Assembly (NCBI RefSeq): GCF_022347685.1
Contig: NZ_JAKRGF010000001.1
Coordinates: 310,001 to 374,000, forward strand
DNA from: Thalassobius sp. Cn5-15
GTDB taxonomy: Bacteria > Pseudomonadota > Alphaproteobacteria > Rhodobacterales > Rhodobacteraceae
Direction: 5' to 3'
Length of the DNA stretch: 64,000 nt
In this document: one piece after another, positions 46,139 to 55,637 of the stretch
How positions within the stretch are numbered: the stretch's first letter is position 1
Layout of the letters: each line of letters opens with the position of its first letter
Position numbers and translations under genes: made by a program
Notes under the pieces: generated by a model
The model's database searches: none
Seen by the model: only the letters and a program-made list of their open reading frames with translations
What the model was told of the DNA's origin: nothing

Positions 46139-46954
46139 TTACATCCCCGACGCAGTCAAAGGGTTCGCCAGCAGGCGACGGGTGGCGCTGGCGACGTCGT
46201 CGTTGCGCATCAGGCTTTCGCCAATCAGGAAGGTGCGGGCGCCGAAACGGGCCATGTCGGCCAGATCTTCGGGGGTGTTGAGGCCGCTTTCACTGACCAG
46301 CATCCGATCTGCGGGCACCAGTTTTGACAGCTGGCGGGTGGTGTCCAGCGTGGTTTCAAAGGTTTTCAAATTGCGGTTGTTGATGCCGATGAGATTCGAT
46401 TTCAGTAGCGTGGCGCGCTCCAGCTCATCGGCGTCATGCACTTCGATCAGGGCGTCCATGCCCCAGTCAAACGCCGCAGTTTCCAGTTCTGCCGCCTGCG
46501 TATCAGAGACGGAGGCCATGATGATCAGGATGCAGTCGGCGCCAAGCGCACGGGCCTCGGCCACCTGATAGGTGTCATACATGAAATCCTTACGCAGAAC
46601 CGGCAGGCTCACCGCATTGCGGGCGGCGACCAGAAAGTCTTTGGCACCCTGAAAAGAGGGGGTGTCGGTCAGCACGGACAGGCAGGTTGCGCCGCCGTCT
46701 TCATAGGCCTTTGCCAATTCAGGAGGATTGAAGTCCTCACGGATTAAACCCTTGGAAGGGCTGGCTTTCTTCACTTCGGCAATCAGGCCGTAGCCCTGTC
46801 TGTTGGCCTTTGCCAGTGCCTCTCCAAAGGGGCGCACGGGTGAGGCGGCGCGGGCCTCTGCCTCGACCTCTGCCAGCGGTTTGGCCGCTTTGTCGGAGGC
46901 GACTTCTTCTAGCTTGTAGGCTTTGATTTTGTCCAGAACGGTTCCGGTGCTCAT
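46139..46954 (-). CDS. trpC: indole-3-glycerol phosphate synthase
   Basis: Closes the indole ring from carboxyphenylaminodeoxyribulose phosphate. The 271-residue TIM barrel has the family signatures [12 protein letters not shown] (about 57-68), [29 protein letters not shown] and VSESGL. ATG 46954 has GAAGGAAAA upstream within the end of trpD; a TTG at 46972 is less likely. It lies in the trpGDC-moaC-moeA transcription unit. Confidence 0.97.
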   Translation of the reverse strand: MSTGTVLDKIKAYKLEEVASDKAAKPLAEVEAEARAASPVRPFGEALAKANRQGYGLIAEVKKASPSKGLIREDFNPPELAKAYEDGGATCLSVLTDTPSFQGAKDFLVAARNAVSLPVLRKDFMYDTYQVAEARALGADCILIIMASVSDTQAAELETAAFDWGMDALIEVHDADELERATLLKSNLIGINNRNLKTFETTLDTTRQLSKLVPADRMLVSESGLNTPEDLADMARFGARTFLIGESLMRNDDVASATRRLLANPLTASGM

Positions 46955-46968
46955 ATCGGCGTTTTCCT

Positions 46969-47997
46969 TCAAGCTGTGGTAAGGGCGGCCAGTTTCTCAA
47001 CCGCCTGCATGGCTTTGCTGCTGTCGATGCTTTCAGCAGCAATTTCAACACCTTCTTTGAGGGTGCTCACCTTATCCGCAACGATCAGCGCGGCGGCAGA
47101 ATTCAGCAGAACCGCGTCACGGTAGGCACCCTTTTCACCGGCCAGCAATGCGCGCATTGCAATAGCGTTTTCTGTGGGGGATCCGCCAAGGATGTCGCGC
47201 AGGCGATGCACGGGCAGGCCGGCATCCTCCGGATGGACCTCCAGCGGGGTGATTGTGCCCTGATCCAACACGGCAACCTGTGTGGTGCCGGTGATGGTCA
47301 GTTCATCCGTGCCGTCTGATCCGTGCACCAGCCAGGCTTTTTCGCTGCCCAGATCCAGCAGTGTTTCTGCCATCGGGAAAATCAGATCCAGCGCAAAGGC
47401 GCCGGTCAGCTGGCGTTTCACGCCGGCAGGGTTGGTCAGCGGGCCAAGGATATTGAAAATCGTCTTGCAGCCCAGCTCCTGACGCACCGGCATCACGTGT
47501 TTCATCACTGGATGGTGCATCGGTGCCATCATGAAGCCGATGCCCGCCTGCGAAATGGCACGTTCGACCACATCAGGCTGCACCATCACATCGATGCCCA
47601 GCTCGCTCAGCGCGTCAGCTGCGCCGGATTTAGAACTGAGGTTGCGGTTGCCGTGTTTGGCAACCGGCACACCTGTGCCCGCCACAACAAAAGCGGCCGC
47701 GGTGGAGATATTCAGCGTGCCGATGCCGTCACCGCCAGTGCCGACGATGTCAATCGCGCCTTCGGGCGCGGTCACGGGCACACATTTGGCGCGCATCTGT
47801 GCGGCGGCTGCGGCGTATTCGGCCACTGATTCACCACGGGCACGCATGGACATCAACAGACCGCTGATTTGCGCGGGGGTTGCAGCGCCCTCGAACATGA
47901 TCTCAAACGCCATATCGGCCTGTGCACGGCTGAGCGGGCCTTCTGAGGCGGCGAAAATCAGCGGTTTGATTTGCGAAGCACTGTCAGTCATTTTCAT
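46969..47997 (-). CDS. trpD: anthranilate phosphoribosyltransferase
   Basis: Adds phosphoribose from PRPP to anthranilate. The 342-residue product carries [22 protein letters not shown] near 83, [17 protein letters not shown], and [11 protein letters not shown] near 183. Its ATG overlaps the trpG stop (ATGA), so the two are coupled. It is the second gene of trpGDC. Confidence 0.97.
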   Translation of the reverse strand: MKMTDSASQIKPLIFAASEGPLSRAQADMAFEIMFEGAATPAQISGLLMSMRARGESVAEYAAAAAQMRAKCVPVTAPEGAIDIVGTGGDGIGTLNISTAAAFVVAGTGVPVAKHGNRNLSSKSGAADALSELGIDVMVQPDVVERAISQAGIGFMMAPMHHPVMKHVMPVRQELGCKTIFNILGPLTNPAGVKRQLTGAFALDLIFPMAETLLDLGSEKAWLVHGSDGTDELTITGTTQVAVLDQGTITPLEVHPEDAGLPVHRLRDILGGSPTENAIAMRALLAGEKGAYRDAVLLNSAAALIVADKVSTLKEGVEIAAESIDSSKAMQAVEKLAALTTA

Positions 47998-48575
47998 GCC
48001 GGGGCCTTCATGATGTCGAGGAAGTTCTGCAGCAGTTTATGCCCATACTCTGACGCAATCGATTCCGGGTGGAATTGCACGCCCTGAATGGGCAGGTCGC
48101 GGTGCTGCAGGCCCATGATGGTGCCATCTTCCAGCGCGGCAGTGATTTCCAGACACTCTGGCAGGGTTTCGCGTTCTACCACCAGCGAGTGGTAGCGCGT
48201 CGCCTCAAACGGGCTGGGCAGACCTTTGAACAGGCCGAGGTTGTCGTGGTGCATTGTGCCCATCTTGCCATGTACAATCTCATGGCAGCGCACCACGTTC
48301 CCGCCGAAGGCCTGACCGATGGTCTGATGGCCCAGACACACCCCCATCAAGGGGGTTCTGGTTTCCGCCGCCGCCTCTGTCAGCGCCAGACAGATGCCCG
48401 CCTGATCAGGGTCACAGGGGCCAGGCGACAAGAGGATGCCGGTGGGATTCATGCCCATCGCCTCTTGCACGTCCAGTGCGTCATTGCGTTTGACCACCAC
48501 TTCGGCGCCCAATTCGCCCAAGTAATGAACCAGATTATAGGTAAAACTGTCGTAATTATCGATCAGAAGCAGCAT
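47994..48575 (-). CDS. trpG: anthranilate synthase component II (glutamine amidotransferase)
   Basis: Supplies ammonia from glutamine to TrpE. The product is 193 residues from ATG 48575 ([14 protein letters not shown], matching homologues); ATG 48584 would add three residues. Class I amidotransferase motifs: [15 protein letters not shown] with the nucleophile Cys, and [11 protein letters not shown] with the His-Glu pair. The first gene of trpGDC-moaC-moeA; it is divergent from the YibQ-type gene. Confidence 0.95.
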   Translation of the reverse strand: MLLLIDNYDSFTYNLVHYLGELGAEVVVKRNDALDVQEAMGMNPTGILLSPGPCDPDQAGICLALTEAAAETRTPLMGVCLGHQTIGQAFGGNVVRCHEIVHGKMGTMHHDNLGLFKGLPSPFEATRYHSLVVERETLPECLEITAALEDGTIMGLQHRDLPIQGVQFHPESIASEYGHKLLQNFLDIMKAPA

Positions 48576-48718
48576 CGCGCCCATCTTTGTTCTTGGCAGG
48601 GGCTGGTGTGCCCCCTCAGTCGCGGTATACTTGTTCAGGCTTGCGCCCCAGCGTCAAGGGGGGCAGGGGCGTCAAAGGGTCGGAAAACGACCTAATCGCA
48701 GATCATGAGGGGGCAGAC

Positions 48719-50128
48719 GTGGCACGGGGCACGATTGGTGGATTTCTCTTGGGCACAGTGGTGGCCTTGGGTGGGGTTGCAACAGTATCGGTGATGCAGA
48801 CGCTCAATGCGCCGCTGCCGGAAAATGCAAATATCAACGCAAATCTAAGTGCGCCGACAGAGGTGCCAGCGGCAGATCCTGTAATGGAAAAACCGTTGGA
48901 ACCCGGTACGGCGCAGCAAGAGGACAGCGCGCCTGAGGGCGTGTCTGAAGCTGTTCTGGAAACCGGGCCAGCGGTTGCTGATGAAACGCCCGACAAGCCA
49001 GATGGCGATACCGCAGAAGCACCAGCCGCTGAGGTCGCCGCAGTTGAGGACGCTCCGGCTCAGACGGGCGTACCTGCGGCGCCTGAAGTTTCGGTGAATG
49101 CCGATGCCGCGCCAGAAACATCCGCAGATGATCCGCAGCGTCCCGATCCCACCGCTACAGAGGTGCCGGAGGCCGAGGCACCACCCGCTGAAATGGCCGC
49201 GCCGGATGCGCCTGAGGCGTCAGCAGACACCGCGCCCGCAATCACAAACATCCCGCGTCCCGAGGTAGGAACACAGCGAGAGCCTGCTGTGATTGTTGAG
49301 ATCCCAGAGGATGAGGCTCCCGTACGGCCAGAGGCCAGTGCGCTGCCCAAGGTTGGCGAAACAGTAGAGGTCACGCCGCGTATCGGCACCCCGGCCACCC
49401 GTCTGACAGATGACGACGCGCTGGAAGGGGGCGCTGCACCTGTTGAAGAAATGGCGGATGTGCCGCCGTTGCAGAAATACGCTGTTCCCTTTGCAAACCC
49501 TGACAACAAACCGCTGATGTCGATTATCCTGCTGGATCGTGGCGACACCGCGCTGGGAGTGGAGGCGCTGTCTGCCTTCCCTTATCCGTTGAGCTTTGCC
49601 GTGGATGTCACCAGCCCCGAAGCGCTGGCGCGGATGGAAACCTACCGCGCGGCTGGCTTTGAGGTTCTGGCGCTGAGCGATATTCCTGTGGGTGCAACGG
49701 CGGCCGATACCGAAACCCTACTGCGCGCTGGTTTGCGTGAATTGCCGGAGGTGGTCGCCGTGATGGAAGGCGATGACACCGGTCTGCAATCGGATAAAGC
49801 CGTGTCGGATCAGGTCAGCGCCGTTTTGCAGGAAAGCGGCCACGGCGCAGTCTTTTTTGCCAAGGGCCTTAACACAGCGCAAAAGCTGGCGCGCAAAAAC
49901 GGCGTCGCGTCCGCCTCTGTCTTCCGTGATTTTGATGGCAATGGGCAAAGCGCGGCGGTGATGCGCCGTTTCCTTGATCAGGCGGCGTTCAAGGCGCGTC
50001 AACAGCCCGAGGGTGTTGTTATGGTTGGCCGGTTGCAGCCAGAAACGATTTCTGCGCTGCTCCTTTGGGGGTTGCAGGATCGCGCATCGCGCGTTGCGCT
50101 GGCGCCTGTTTCGGCGTTGTTGAGATAA
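48719..50128 (+). CDS. divergent polysaccharide deacetylase family protein (YibQ-like)
   Basis: A 469-residue envelope protein: an N-terminal membrane anchor (TIGGFLLGTVVALGGVATVSV), then about 240 residues of low-complexity Ala/Pro/Glu linker, then a YibQ-type divergent polysaccharide deacetylase domain (from about residue 255: LMSIILLDRGD, LSFAVDVTSPEAL, VVAVMEGDDTG). The GTG start at 48719 has GAGGGGG 6 bases upstream. The usual metal-binding residues of active deacetylases are not evident, as in the whole YibQ group. It is divergent from trpG, a linkage seen in related bacteria. Confidence 0.82.
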   Translation: MARGTIGGFLLGTVVALGGVATVSVMQTLNAPLPENANINANLSAPTEVPAADPVMEKPLEPGTAQQEDSAPEGVSEAVLETGPAVADETPDKPDGDTAEAPAAEVAAVEDAPAQTGVPAAPEVSVNADAAPETSADDPQRPDPTATEVPEAEAPPAEMAAPDAPEASADTAPAITNIPRPEVGTQREPAVIVEIPEDEAPVRPEASALPKVGETVEVTPRIGTPATRLTDDDALEGGAAPVEEMADVPPLQKYAVPFANPDNKPLMSIILLDRGDTALGVEALSAFPYPLSFAVDVTSPEALARMETYRAAGFEVLALSDIPVGATAADTETLLRAGLRELPEVVAVMEGDDTGLQSDKAVSDQVSAVLQESGHGAVFFAKGLNTAQKLARKNGVASASVFRDFDGNGQSAAVMRRFLDQAAFKARQQPEGVVMVGRLQPETISALLLWGLQDRASRVALAPVSALLR

Positions 50129-50152
50129 ACGATAGACTGGTCGGCCCAACAC

Positions 50153-50182
50153 AAAAGGCCTCCCGCAATGGGAGGCCTTTTT
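50153..50182. terminator. bidirectional intrinsic terminator
   Basis: AAAAGGCCTCCC (50153-50164) pairs with GGGAGGCCTTTT (50170-50181), with A and T tails on each side. It separates the convergent YibQ-type gene and livM. Confidence 0.92.
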
Positions 50183-50199
50183 CGTTTCGTGTGGTGTTT

Positions 50200-51546
50200 T
50201 TACTTCTCGGGGATCAGACCGCGTGGGCTGAACCTTAGCACCAACAGCAGGACAACCCCCATCGTCATCAGGCGCATATAGGCGACGCCGCCTTGCAGGT
50301 GTTCTTTCACGGGATTGCCATCGGCCAAACCAGAGGTCAGCACCCCAATCAGCCACGCCCCCATCGGTTCTACCTGAATCCACAGGAAGTAGATCAGGAA
50401 CCCCCCAAGAACTGCACCGAAGTTGTTGCCGGACCCGCCAACGATGACCATCAGCCAGATCAGGAAGGTAAAGCGCAGCGGTTGATAAGTGCCGGGTGTC
50501 AGCTGGCCGTCCAGCGTCGTCATCATCGCGCCCGCAATGCCACAGATGGCAGAGCCAAGGATGAAGATTTGCAGATGCCGTTTCGTCACATCCTTGCCCA
50601 TCGCCTGCGCTGCAACCTCATTGTCGCGAATGGCGCGCATCATTCGGCCCCATGGGGATTTTAACGCCGCCTGCGCCATCACCAACAAGAGGATCAGCAC
50701 AACCGCAAACAGCCCCGCGTAAAGCGTTTTGACCCAAAGGGTGGAGGCGGTGGTGGCATCCAGACCAAGCCCCGCAGCGCGGTCTACAAAGCTGGCGCTG
50801 TCCTGCAGCGTCACCTCATAAGGCACCGGCCGCGGCAGGCCGGACACGTTTTTAACGCCGCGGGCCAGCCAGTCCTCATTTTTCATGATGGCAATGATAA
50901 TTTCGGCAATGCCCAACGTCGCAATGGCGAGGTAATCGGATCGCAGACCAAGGGCGGTTTTGCCGATGATCCACGCCGCACCCGCCGCCAGTAGTCCGCC
51001 CACGGGCCATGCCAGCAGAACAAACAGATCCGCCTGACGCACGGAACTGTCGCGCGCGGCCGCCAGCCAGTTCAAACCACCAAGGTTGCCGTTGGTCGCG
51101 GGATTGATCGCCTCGACCGCTGCGACGCCGGGATCGAACACAGCACGGTAGACGAAGAAGCCGACCAGCAAGATCGCCAGAACGCCAATGTTGCGTATGC
51201 GGCCTGCAGGCAGTTTGGCGTAGGCCAGAATGGCCGCCACGATGGTCGCCGCGCCCAGCACCAGGGCCAGTAGAATCTGGAAACCGCCAGCGGTCCACGC
51301 GCCTTCAACCGGTTTGGCGCCGATTAGCACGGTGGCCAGACCACCAAGGGCGACAAACCCCATGACACCCACGTTGAACAGTCCGGCAAAGCCCCATTGC
51401 AGGTTCACCCCCAGTGCCATGATCGCACTGATCAGTGCCATGTTCAGGATGGTGAGCGAGGCGTTCCAACTCTGCATCATGCCGGTTGCAATGAACAGAC
51501 CGGCGACGAGGGCAAAGAGGGCGATGTTTTTTGTTGTCTCGCTCAT
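50200..51546 (-). CDS. livM: branched-chain amino acid ABC transporter permease LivM
   Basis: An inner-membrane permease of 448 residues, slightly longer than E. coli LivM because of an extra hydrophobic N-terminal part and an inserted periplasmic stretch (about 140-165). The EAA-type loop (GRMMRAIRDNEVAAQAMGKDV) near residue 315 contacts the ATPases. Its ATG overlaps the livH stop (ATGA). It is the last gene of livK-G-F-H-M. Confidence 0.93.
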   Translation of the reverse strand: MSETTKNIALFALVAGLFIATGMMQSWNASLTILNMALISAIMALGVNLQWGFAGLFNVGVMGFVALGGLATVLIGAKPVEGAWTAGGFQILLALVLGAATIVAAILAYAKLPAGRIRNIGVLAILLVGFFVYRAVFDPGVAAVEAINPATNGNLGGLNWLAAARDSSVRQADLFVLLAWPVGGLLAAGAAWIIGKTALGLRSDYLAIATLGIAEIIIAIMKNEDWLARGVKNVSGLPRPVPYEVTLQDSASFVDRAAGLGLDATTASTLWVKTLYAGLFAVVLILLLVMAQAALKSPWGRMMRAIRDNEVAAQAMGKDVTKRHLQIFILGSAICGIAGAMMTTLDGQLTPGTYQPLRFTFLIWLMVIVGGSGNNFGAVLGGFLIYFLWIQVEPMGAWLIGVLTSGLADGNPVKEHLQGGVAYMRLMTMGVVLLLVLRFSPRGLIPEK

Positions 51547-52553
51547 ACCGATTTTCCTTTGAACAGACCGGTCGGCTTGAACAGCAGGACGATCACAAGG
51601 ATCGCAAAGCTGACAGCGAATTTATAGTCGGTGGAAATCAACTGCATCAGACTGGAGGGTTCCAGATTTTCCGGCAGTAAATACTTCAGCACTTTTTTCC
51701 ATGCGTAGGTAATCGTCACCTCGGAAAAAGCGATGACAAAACCGCCAGCGATGGCGCCCAGCGGATTGCCAAGGCCACCCACAATAGCGGCGGCAAAGAT
51801 CGGCAGCAGCAGCTGGAAATAGGTGAAGGGTTTGAACGTCTTGTCCAGACCGTAAAGGGTGCCCGCCACAGTGGCCAGCGCGGCAACGATCAGCCATGTA
51901 TACAGAACAACACGTTCGGGGTTGATACCGGACAACAGCGCCAGATCCTCGTTATCGGAATAGGCACGCATGGATTTTCCGGTGCGGGTACGGTTCAGGA
52001 ACCAGAACAACAGTGTCACCACGACCAAGGCGGTCACAACGGTGATGCCTTGGGTGGTGCGGATCGCCAGACCTTCGGACAGGCCGGTCAACTGTTTAAA
52101 CTCACGTACAGAGATGATGAAACGCTCACCATCGGCAAAGCGCTGATCGTTGGGTCCGATGATGAAACGCACCAGACCGTTCATGATGAACATCACGCCC
52201 ATCGACACGATGACCAGCACGACAGGCTTGGCCTTTTGCTGGCGATAGAACCGATAGACCGCGCGGTCAGTAAACAGCACCAGCAGCATACAGCCAAGAA
52301 TGCCAAAGGGCAGCGCCAATAGCGCAGTGGGCAGCGGGCCAAGGCTGATGCCCCAGCTCTGAAACAGGTAGGTCACCAGCACAACAATCATTGTGCCAAA
52401 GGCCATGGTGTCACCATGGGCAAAGTTTGAAAAGCGCAGGATGCCGTAGATCAGCGTCACGCCAAGCGCGCCAAGCGCCAGCTGGCTGCCATAAGCAACG
52501 GCCGGGATCAGCACAAAGTTGGACAGCACCACAAGGGCGTTCAGGAAGTCCAT
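51543..52553 (-). CDS. livH: branched-chain amino acid ABC transporter permease LivH
   Basis: A 336-residue permease with about eight membrane segments. Motifs: ALGALGVTLIYGILRFSNFAHGD near the start, and the coupling loop GKSMRAYSDNEDLALLSGIN near residue 195. It forms the heteromeric channel with LivM. It begins 4 bases after livF. Confidence 0.93.
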   Translation of the reverse strand: MDFLNALVVLSNFVLIPAVAYGSQLALGALGVTLIYGILRFSNFAHGDTMAFGTMIVVLVTYLFQSWGISLGPLPTALLALPFGILGCMLLVLFTDRAVYRFYRQQKAKPVVLVIVSMGVMFIMNGLVRFIIGPNDQRFADGERFIISVREFKQLTGLSEGLAIRTTQGITVVTALVVVTLLFWFLNRTRTGKSMRAYSDNEDLALLSGINPERVVLYTWLIVAALATVAGTLYGLDKTFKPFTYFQLLLPIFAAAIVGGLGNPLGAIAGGFVIAFSEVTITYAWKKVLKYLLPENLEPSSLMQLISTDYKFAVSFAILVIVLLFKPTGLFKGKSV

Positions 52554-52556
52554 GGT

Positions 52557-53279
52557 TTAACCCCCTAGGAAAGATTGGCGCACTTCCGGATCAGCCAGCA
52601 GGTCCTTGCCGGTTCCGGTGTGGGCGTTGCGGCCGGTGACAAGGACATAGCCTTTGTCTGCGATCTCAAGCGCTTGGCGGGCGTTCTGTTCCACCATCAG
52701 GATAGAAATACCCGTGCGCGCCACCTCGATGATGCGGTCAAACAGCTCGTCCATCACGATGGGGGAAACGCCTGCGGTCGGCTCATCCAGCAGCAGCACC
52801 TTGGGCTGGGTCATCAGCGCGCGGCCCACGGCCACCTGCTGACGCTGACCGCCGGACAATTCACCCGCCGCCTGATTGCGTTTTTCCTTCAGGATCGGGA
52901 ACAGGTCGTAGATCTGCGCGATGGTGTCGCGGAAATCGTCCCTGCGGATGAAGGCACCCATCTCAAGGTTTTCCTCCACCGTCATCGAGGTGAAGATGTT
53001 CGATGTCTGCGGTACAAACCCCATGCCAGCCGCCACACGGGCCTGCGGGGTCAGGTCGGTGATGTCACGCCCGTCCAGACGGACCGATCCCTGACGCAGG
53101 TTCAGCATGCCAAAGGTGGCCTTCATCGCGGTGGATTTGCCCGCGCCGTTGGGGCCGACGATGACGGCGATTTCACCCTTGTTCACCGCGATGGTGCAAT
53201 CGTGCAGAATGTCGGGGCCGGATTTGCCATAGCCGCCGGTCATTCCGTCGCCGATCAGGAACGCGTTTTCGGTACTCAT
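52557..53279 (-). CDS. livF: branched-chain amino acid ABC transporter ATPase LivF
   Basis: A 240-residue ATPase. Walker A VGPNGAGKST near residue 41, signature LSGGQRQQVAVGRAL, Walker B VLLLDEPTAGVSP and the H-loop analogue MVEQNAR are all intact, with the LivF-specific EQN. Its ATG overlaps livG's stop (ATGA). Second ATPase of the operon. Confidence 0.95.
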   Translation of the reverse strand: MSTENAFLIGDGMTGGYGKSGPDILHDCTIAVNKGEIAVIVGPNGAGKSTAMKATFGMLNLRQGSVRLDGRDITDLTPQARVAAGMGFVPQTSNIFTSMTVEENLEMGAFIRRDDFRDTIAQIYDLFPILKEKRNQAAGELSGGQRQQVAVGRALMTQPKVLLLDEPTAGVSPIVMDELFDRIIEVARTGISILMVEQNARQALEIADKGYVLVTGRNAHTGTGKDLLADPEVRQSFLGG

Positions 53280-54058
53280 GCGCCCACTTTGTCCTTGTTT
53301 TTCAGGCCGGTGCCCAGATAGGCCTCGATCACCTGTTCGTTCGCCTTGATCTCGGCCAGGGTGCCCTCGGCCAGAACCTTGCCTTCGGCCATGCAGATGA
53401 CCGGATTGCAGAGGCGTTCGATGAAATCCATATCGTGTTCAATCACCACAAAGGTGTAACCACGTTCTTCGTTCAACTGCTTGATCGCGTCTGCAATCGT
53501 GTAAAGCAGGGTGCGGTTCACACCAGCGCCCACCTCATCCAGAAACACGATCTTGGCGTCCACCATCATAGTGCGCCCCAGTTCCAGCAGTTTTTTCTGG
53601 CCGCCGGAAATTTCGCCCGCCTTCAGGTCGGCAATGTGGCTGATGGTCAGGAATTCCAGCACCTCATCGGCTTTGGCGCGCAGGGCGCGTTCCTCATCGG
53701 CGATGCGTTTGCGGCCAAACCATGTGTTCCACAGTGTTTCGCCCGACTGGCCACCCGGCACCATCATCAGGTTTTCGCGGCAGGTCATCGAATAAAACTC
53801 ATGCGCAATCTGAAAGGTCCGCAGTAGGCCCTTGTGGAACAGTTCATGTGGCGCCAGACCAGTGATGTCTTCGCCATCCATCAGGATACGGCCCGAAGTC
53901 GGCGGCAACACGCCCGCAATGGTGTTGAACAAAGTGGTCTTGCCCGCCCCATTCGGGCCGATCAGCCCGGTGATGGAGCCTGTCTCAATGGTGAGTGACG
54001 CGCCATTTACCGCGCGAAATCCCCCGAAATGCTTATGGACGTCTTCTACGACGATCAT
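53276..54058 (-). CDS. livG: branched-chain amino acid ABC transporter ATPase LivG-like
   Basis: A 260-residue ATPase with Walker A IGPNGAGKTTLFN, signature ISGGQKKLLELGRTM, Walker B IVFLDE and H-loop IEHDMDFI. The residue after the catalytic Glu is Val (DEVGAGVNRTLL) where LivG usually has Pro (DEPAAGLN), a subgroup feature. ATG 54058 has GGGGGAC upstream. It follows livK after a 96-base spacer containing a hairpin. Confidence 0.92.
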   Translation of the reverse strand: MIVVEDVHKHFGGFRAVNGASLTIETGSITGLIGPNGAGKTTLFNTIAGVLPPTSGRILMDGEDITGLAPHELFHKGLLRTFQIAHEFYSMTCRENLMMVPGGQSGETLWNTWFGRKRIADEERALRAKADEVLEFLTISHIADLKAGEISGGQKKLLELGRTMMVDAKIVFLDEVGAGVNRTLLYTIADAIKQLNEERGYTFVVIEHDMDFIERLCNPVICMAEGKVLAEGTLAEIKANEQVIEAYLGTGLKNKDKVGA

Positions 54059-54104
54059 CAGCGTCCCCCGTCTTGGTGCGTTTTGCACCGTTGTTGATAT
54101 AGCA

Positions 54105-54128
54105 CAGCCCGGCACAGTGGCCGGGCTG
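54105..54128 (-). other. hairpin between livK and livG
   Basis: CAGCCCGGC (54105-54113) pairs with GCCGGGCTG (54120-54128) around a 6-base loop. No T run follows, so it is not a strong terminator. Such hairpins after binding-protein genes often stabilise the 3' end of that mRNA and lower downstream expression; that role is inferred. Confidence 0.6.
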
Positions 54129-54154
54129 ACTGGGATTACAAGAAAGTGATCGGA

Positions 54155-55345
54155 TTAACGGAACTTAACCGTTTCGATCTTGCCACCTTTGAGTTCGATT
54201 TCGCGGTAGCCACCGGCTGCTTCGCCGGGGCCGATCAACTCCACAGCGGTCGCACCAACGTAGTCGATGTCACCACCAGCAGCCAGAATTTCCAGACCTT
54301 TGGCCAGTTCACCGGCGCCGATTTTTTCACCCGGTGCGTTTGCGACCATTTCGATCTTGGATTTGTATTCACCCGGCTCAACCGAACCTGCCGCCTGCAT
54401 GGCCAGCAGGATCAGCGCGGCTGCGTCGTAACTTTCGCCGATATAGGGGCCGGTTACGTCTTCGCCTGTTGCGGCAACCTTGTCTTTTACCATGGTGCTA
54501 TCGGCAGCGTCGCTGCCGGGCGTGGTCCCGATGGAACCGTCGATTTCGCTGCCGAATTTCTCTTCCAGACCGGCACCGATCATCCCATCAGGCAGTACGA
54601 AGGTATCAAAGGCACCGGTGTCCAGTGCTGCGCGGATAACGCCGGGGCCACCCTGGTCAACGTAGCCCGCAACAACCAGTGCGTCGCCACCAGCCGCTGC
54701 CAGTGCGCCCACTTCGGCAGAATAGTCAGCCTTACCGTCTTCGTGCGCGGTGGTGCTGGTGATGGTGCCACCGTTTGCAACGAAATATTTGGCAAAACTG
54801 TCGGACAGGCCCTTGCCGTAGTCGTTGTTGGTGTAGGTTACGGCGACTTCTTCGATGCCGCGCTCTTTCAGAACCTCAGCCAGAACCTGACCCTGACGTT
54901 CATCAGAAGGGGCGGTGCGGAAGAACAGGCCGTCATCTTCGGCCGACGACAGTGCGGGCGAGGTTGCGGAAGGTGAAATCATCACAACGCCGTTCGGCAG
55001 CGCAACGTTCGACAGAACCGCGCCGGTTACGCCGGAACAGTCGGCCCCCATGATGCCCTTGACGCCATCGGATGTGACCAGACGTTCTGCAGCCGCCGCA
55101 GCGGCACCGGAATCGACACAGGTCGAGTCGGCGCGTACAGGCATGACCTTCTTGCCGCCCAGCAGCTTGCCACTTTCGCTGACCTCTGTCATTGCCAGTT
55201 CTGCGCCGGCCGCCATTGCAGGCGTCAGCGATTCAATCGGGCCGGTGAAACCCAGCATGATGCCCAGCTTAACGCTGTGGTCATCTGCCATCGCGCCGCC
55301 GGCCATAAGTGCGGTCGCGGCCGACGCCATCAAAAACTTTTTCAT
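54155..55345 (-). CDS. livK: branched-chain amino acid ABC transporter substrate-binding protein
   Basis: A 396-residue periplasmic binding protein: signal peptide MKKFLMASAATALMAGGAMA, then a Peripla_BP_6-type fold (GIMLGFTGPIESLTPAMAAG; VVMISPSATSPALSS; VTYTNNDYGKG). It likely binds leucine, isoleucine or valine, or another amide, since this family is broad. ATG 55345 has GGGAGAAG upstream; the long frame further upstream is not used. It is the first gene of the operon and probably the most abundant product. Confidence 0.92.
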   Translation of the reverse strand: MKKFLMASAATALMAGGAMADDHSVKLGIMLGFTGPIESLTPAMAAGAELAMTEVSESGKLLGGKKVMPVRADSTCVDSGAAAAAAERLVTSDGVKGIMGADCSGVTGAVLSNVALPNGVVMISPSATSPALSSAEDDGLFFRTAPSDERQGQVLAEVLKERGIEEVAVTYTNNDYGKGLSDSFAKYFVANGGTITSTTAHEDGKADYSAEVGALAAAGGDALVVAGYVDQGGPGVIRAALDTGAFDTFVLPDGMIGAGLEEKFGSEIDGSIGTTPGSDAADSTMVKDKVAATGEDVTGPYIGESYDAAALILLAMQAAGSVEPGEYKSKIEMVANAPGEKIGAGELAKGLEILAAGGDIDYVGATAVELIGPGEAAGGYREIELKGGKIETVKFR

Positions 55346-55637
55346 GATCTTCTCCCAAGTTGGCAGTCTAATGCTGGAGTCGACACTATCCCTGCGATTC
55401 AGAAAAGAAAAGCGCGGAGAGACGGGAAAATACCGTAAAAATAAGGGATATAGCATGCCTTTTGGTCGCAAGGCCGTCCGAGGATGTCGGTTCTGCTGCA
55501 TGGGGTGCACGAGGAGTCGCAAACATGCGGTGCTCTATCTTAAGGCAGCGCAGAAAGTGTGCTATCATAGGTCTATTATTTGTAGACAATTTTTCCATGG
55601 TTCCCGATCCGACGCAGCTAAAGGCGAGGAGGTCGCT

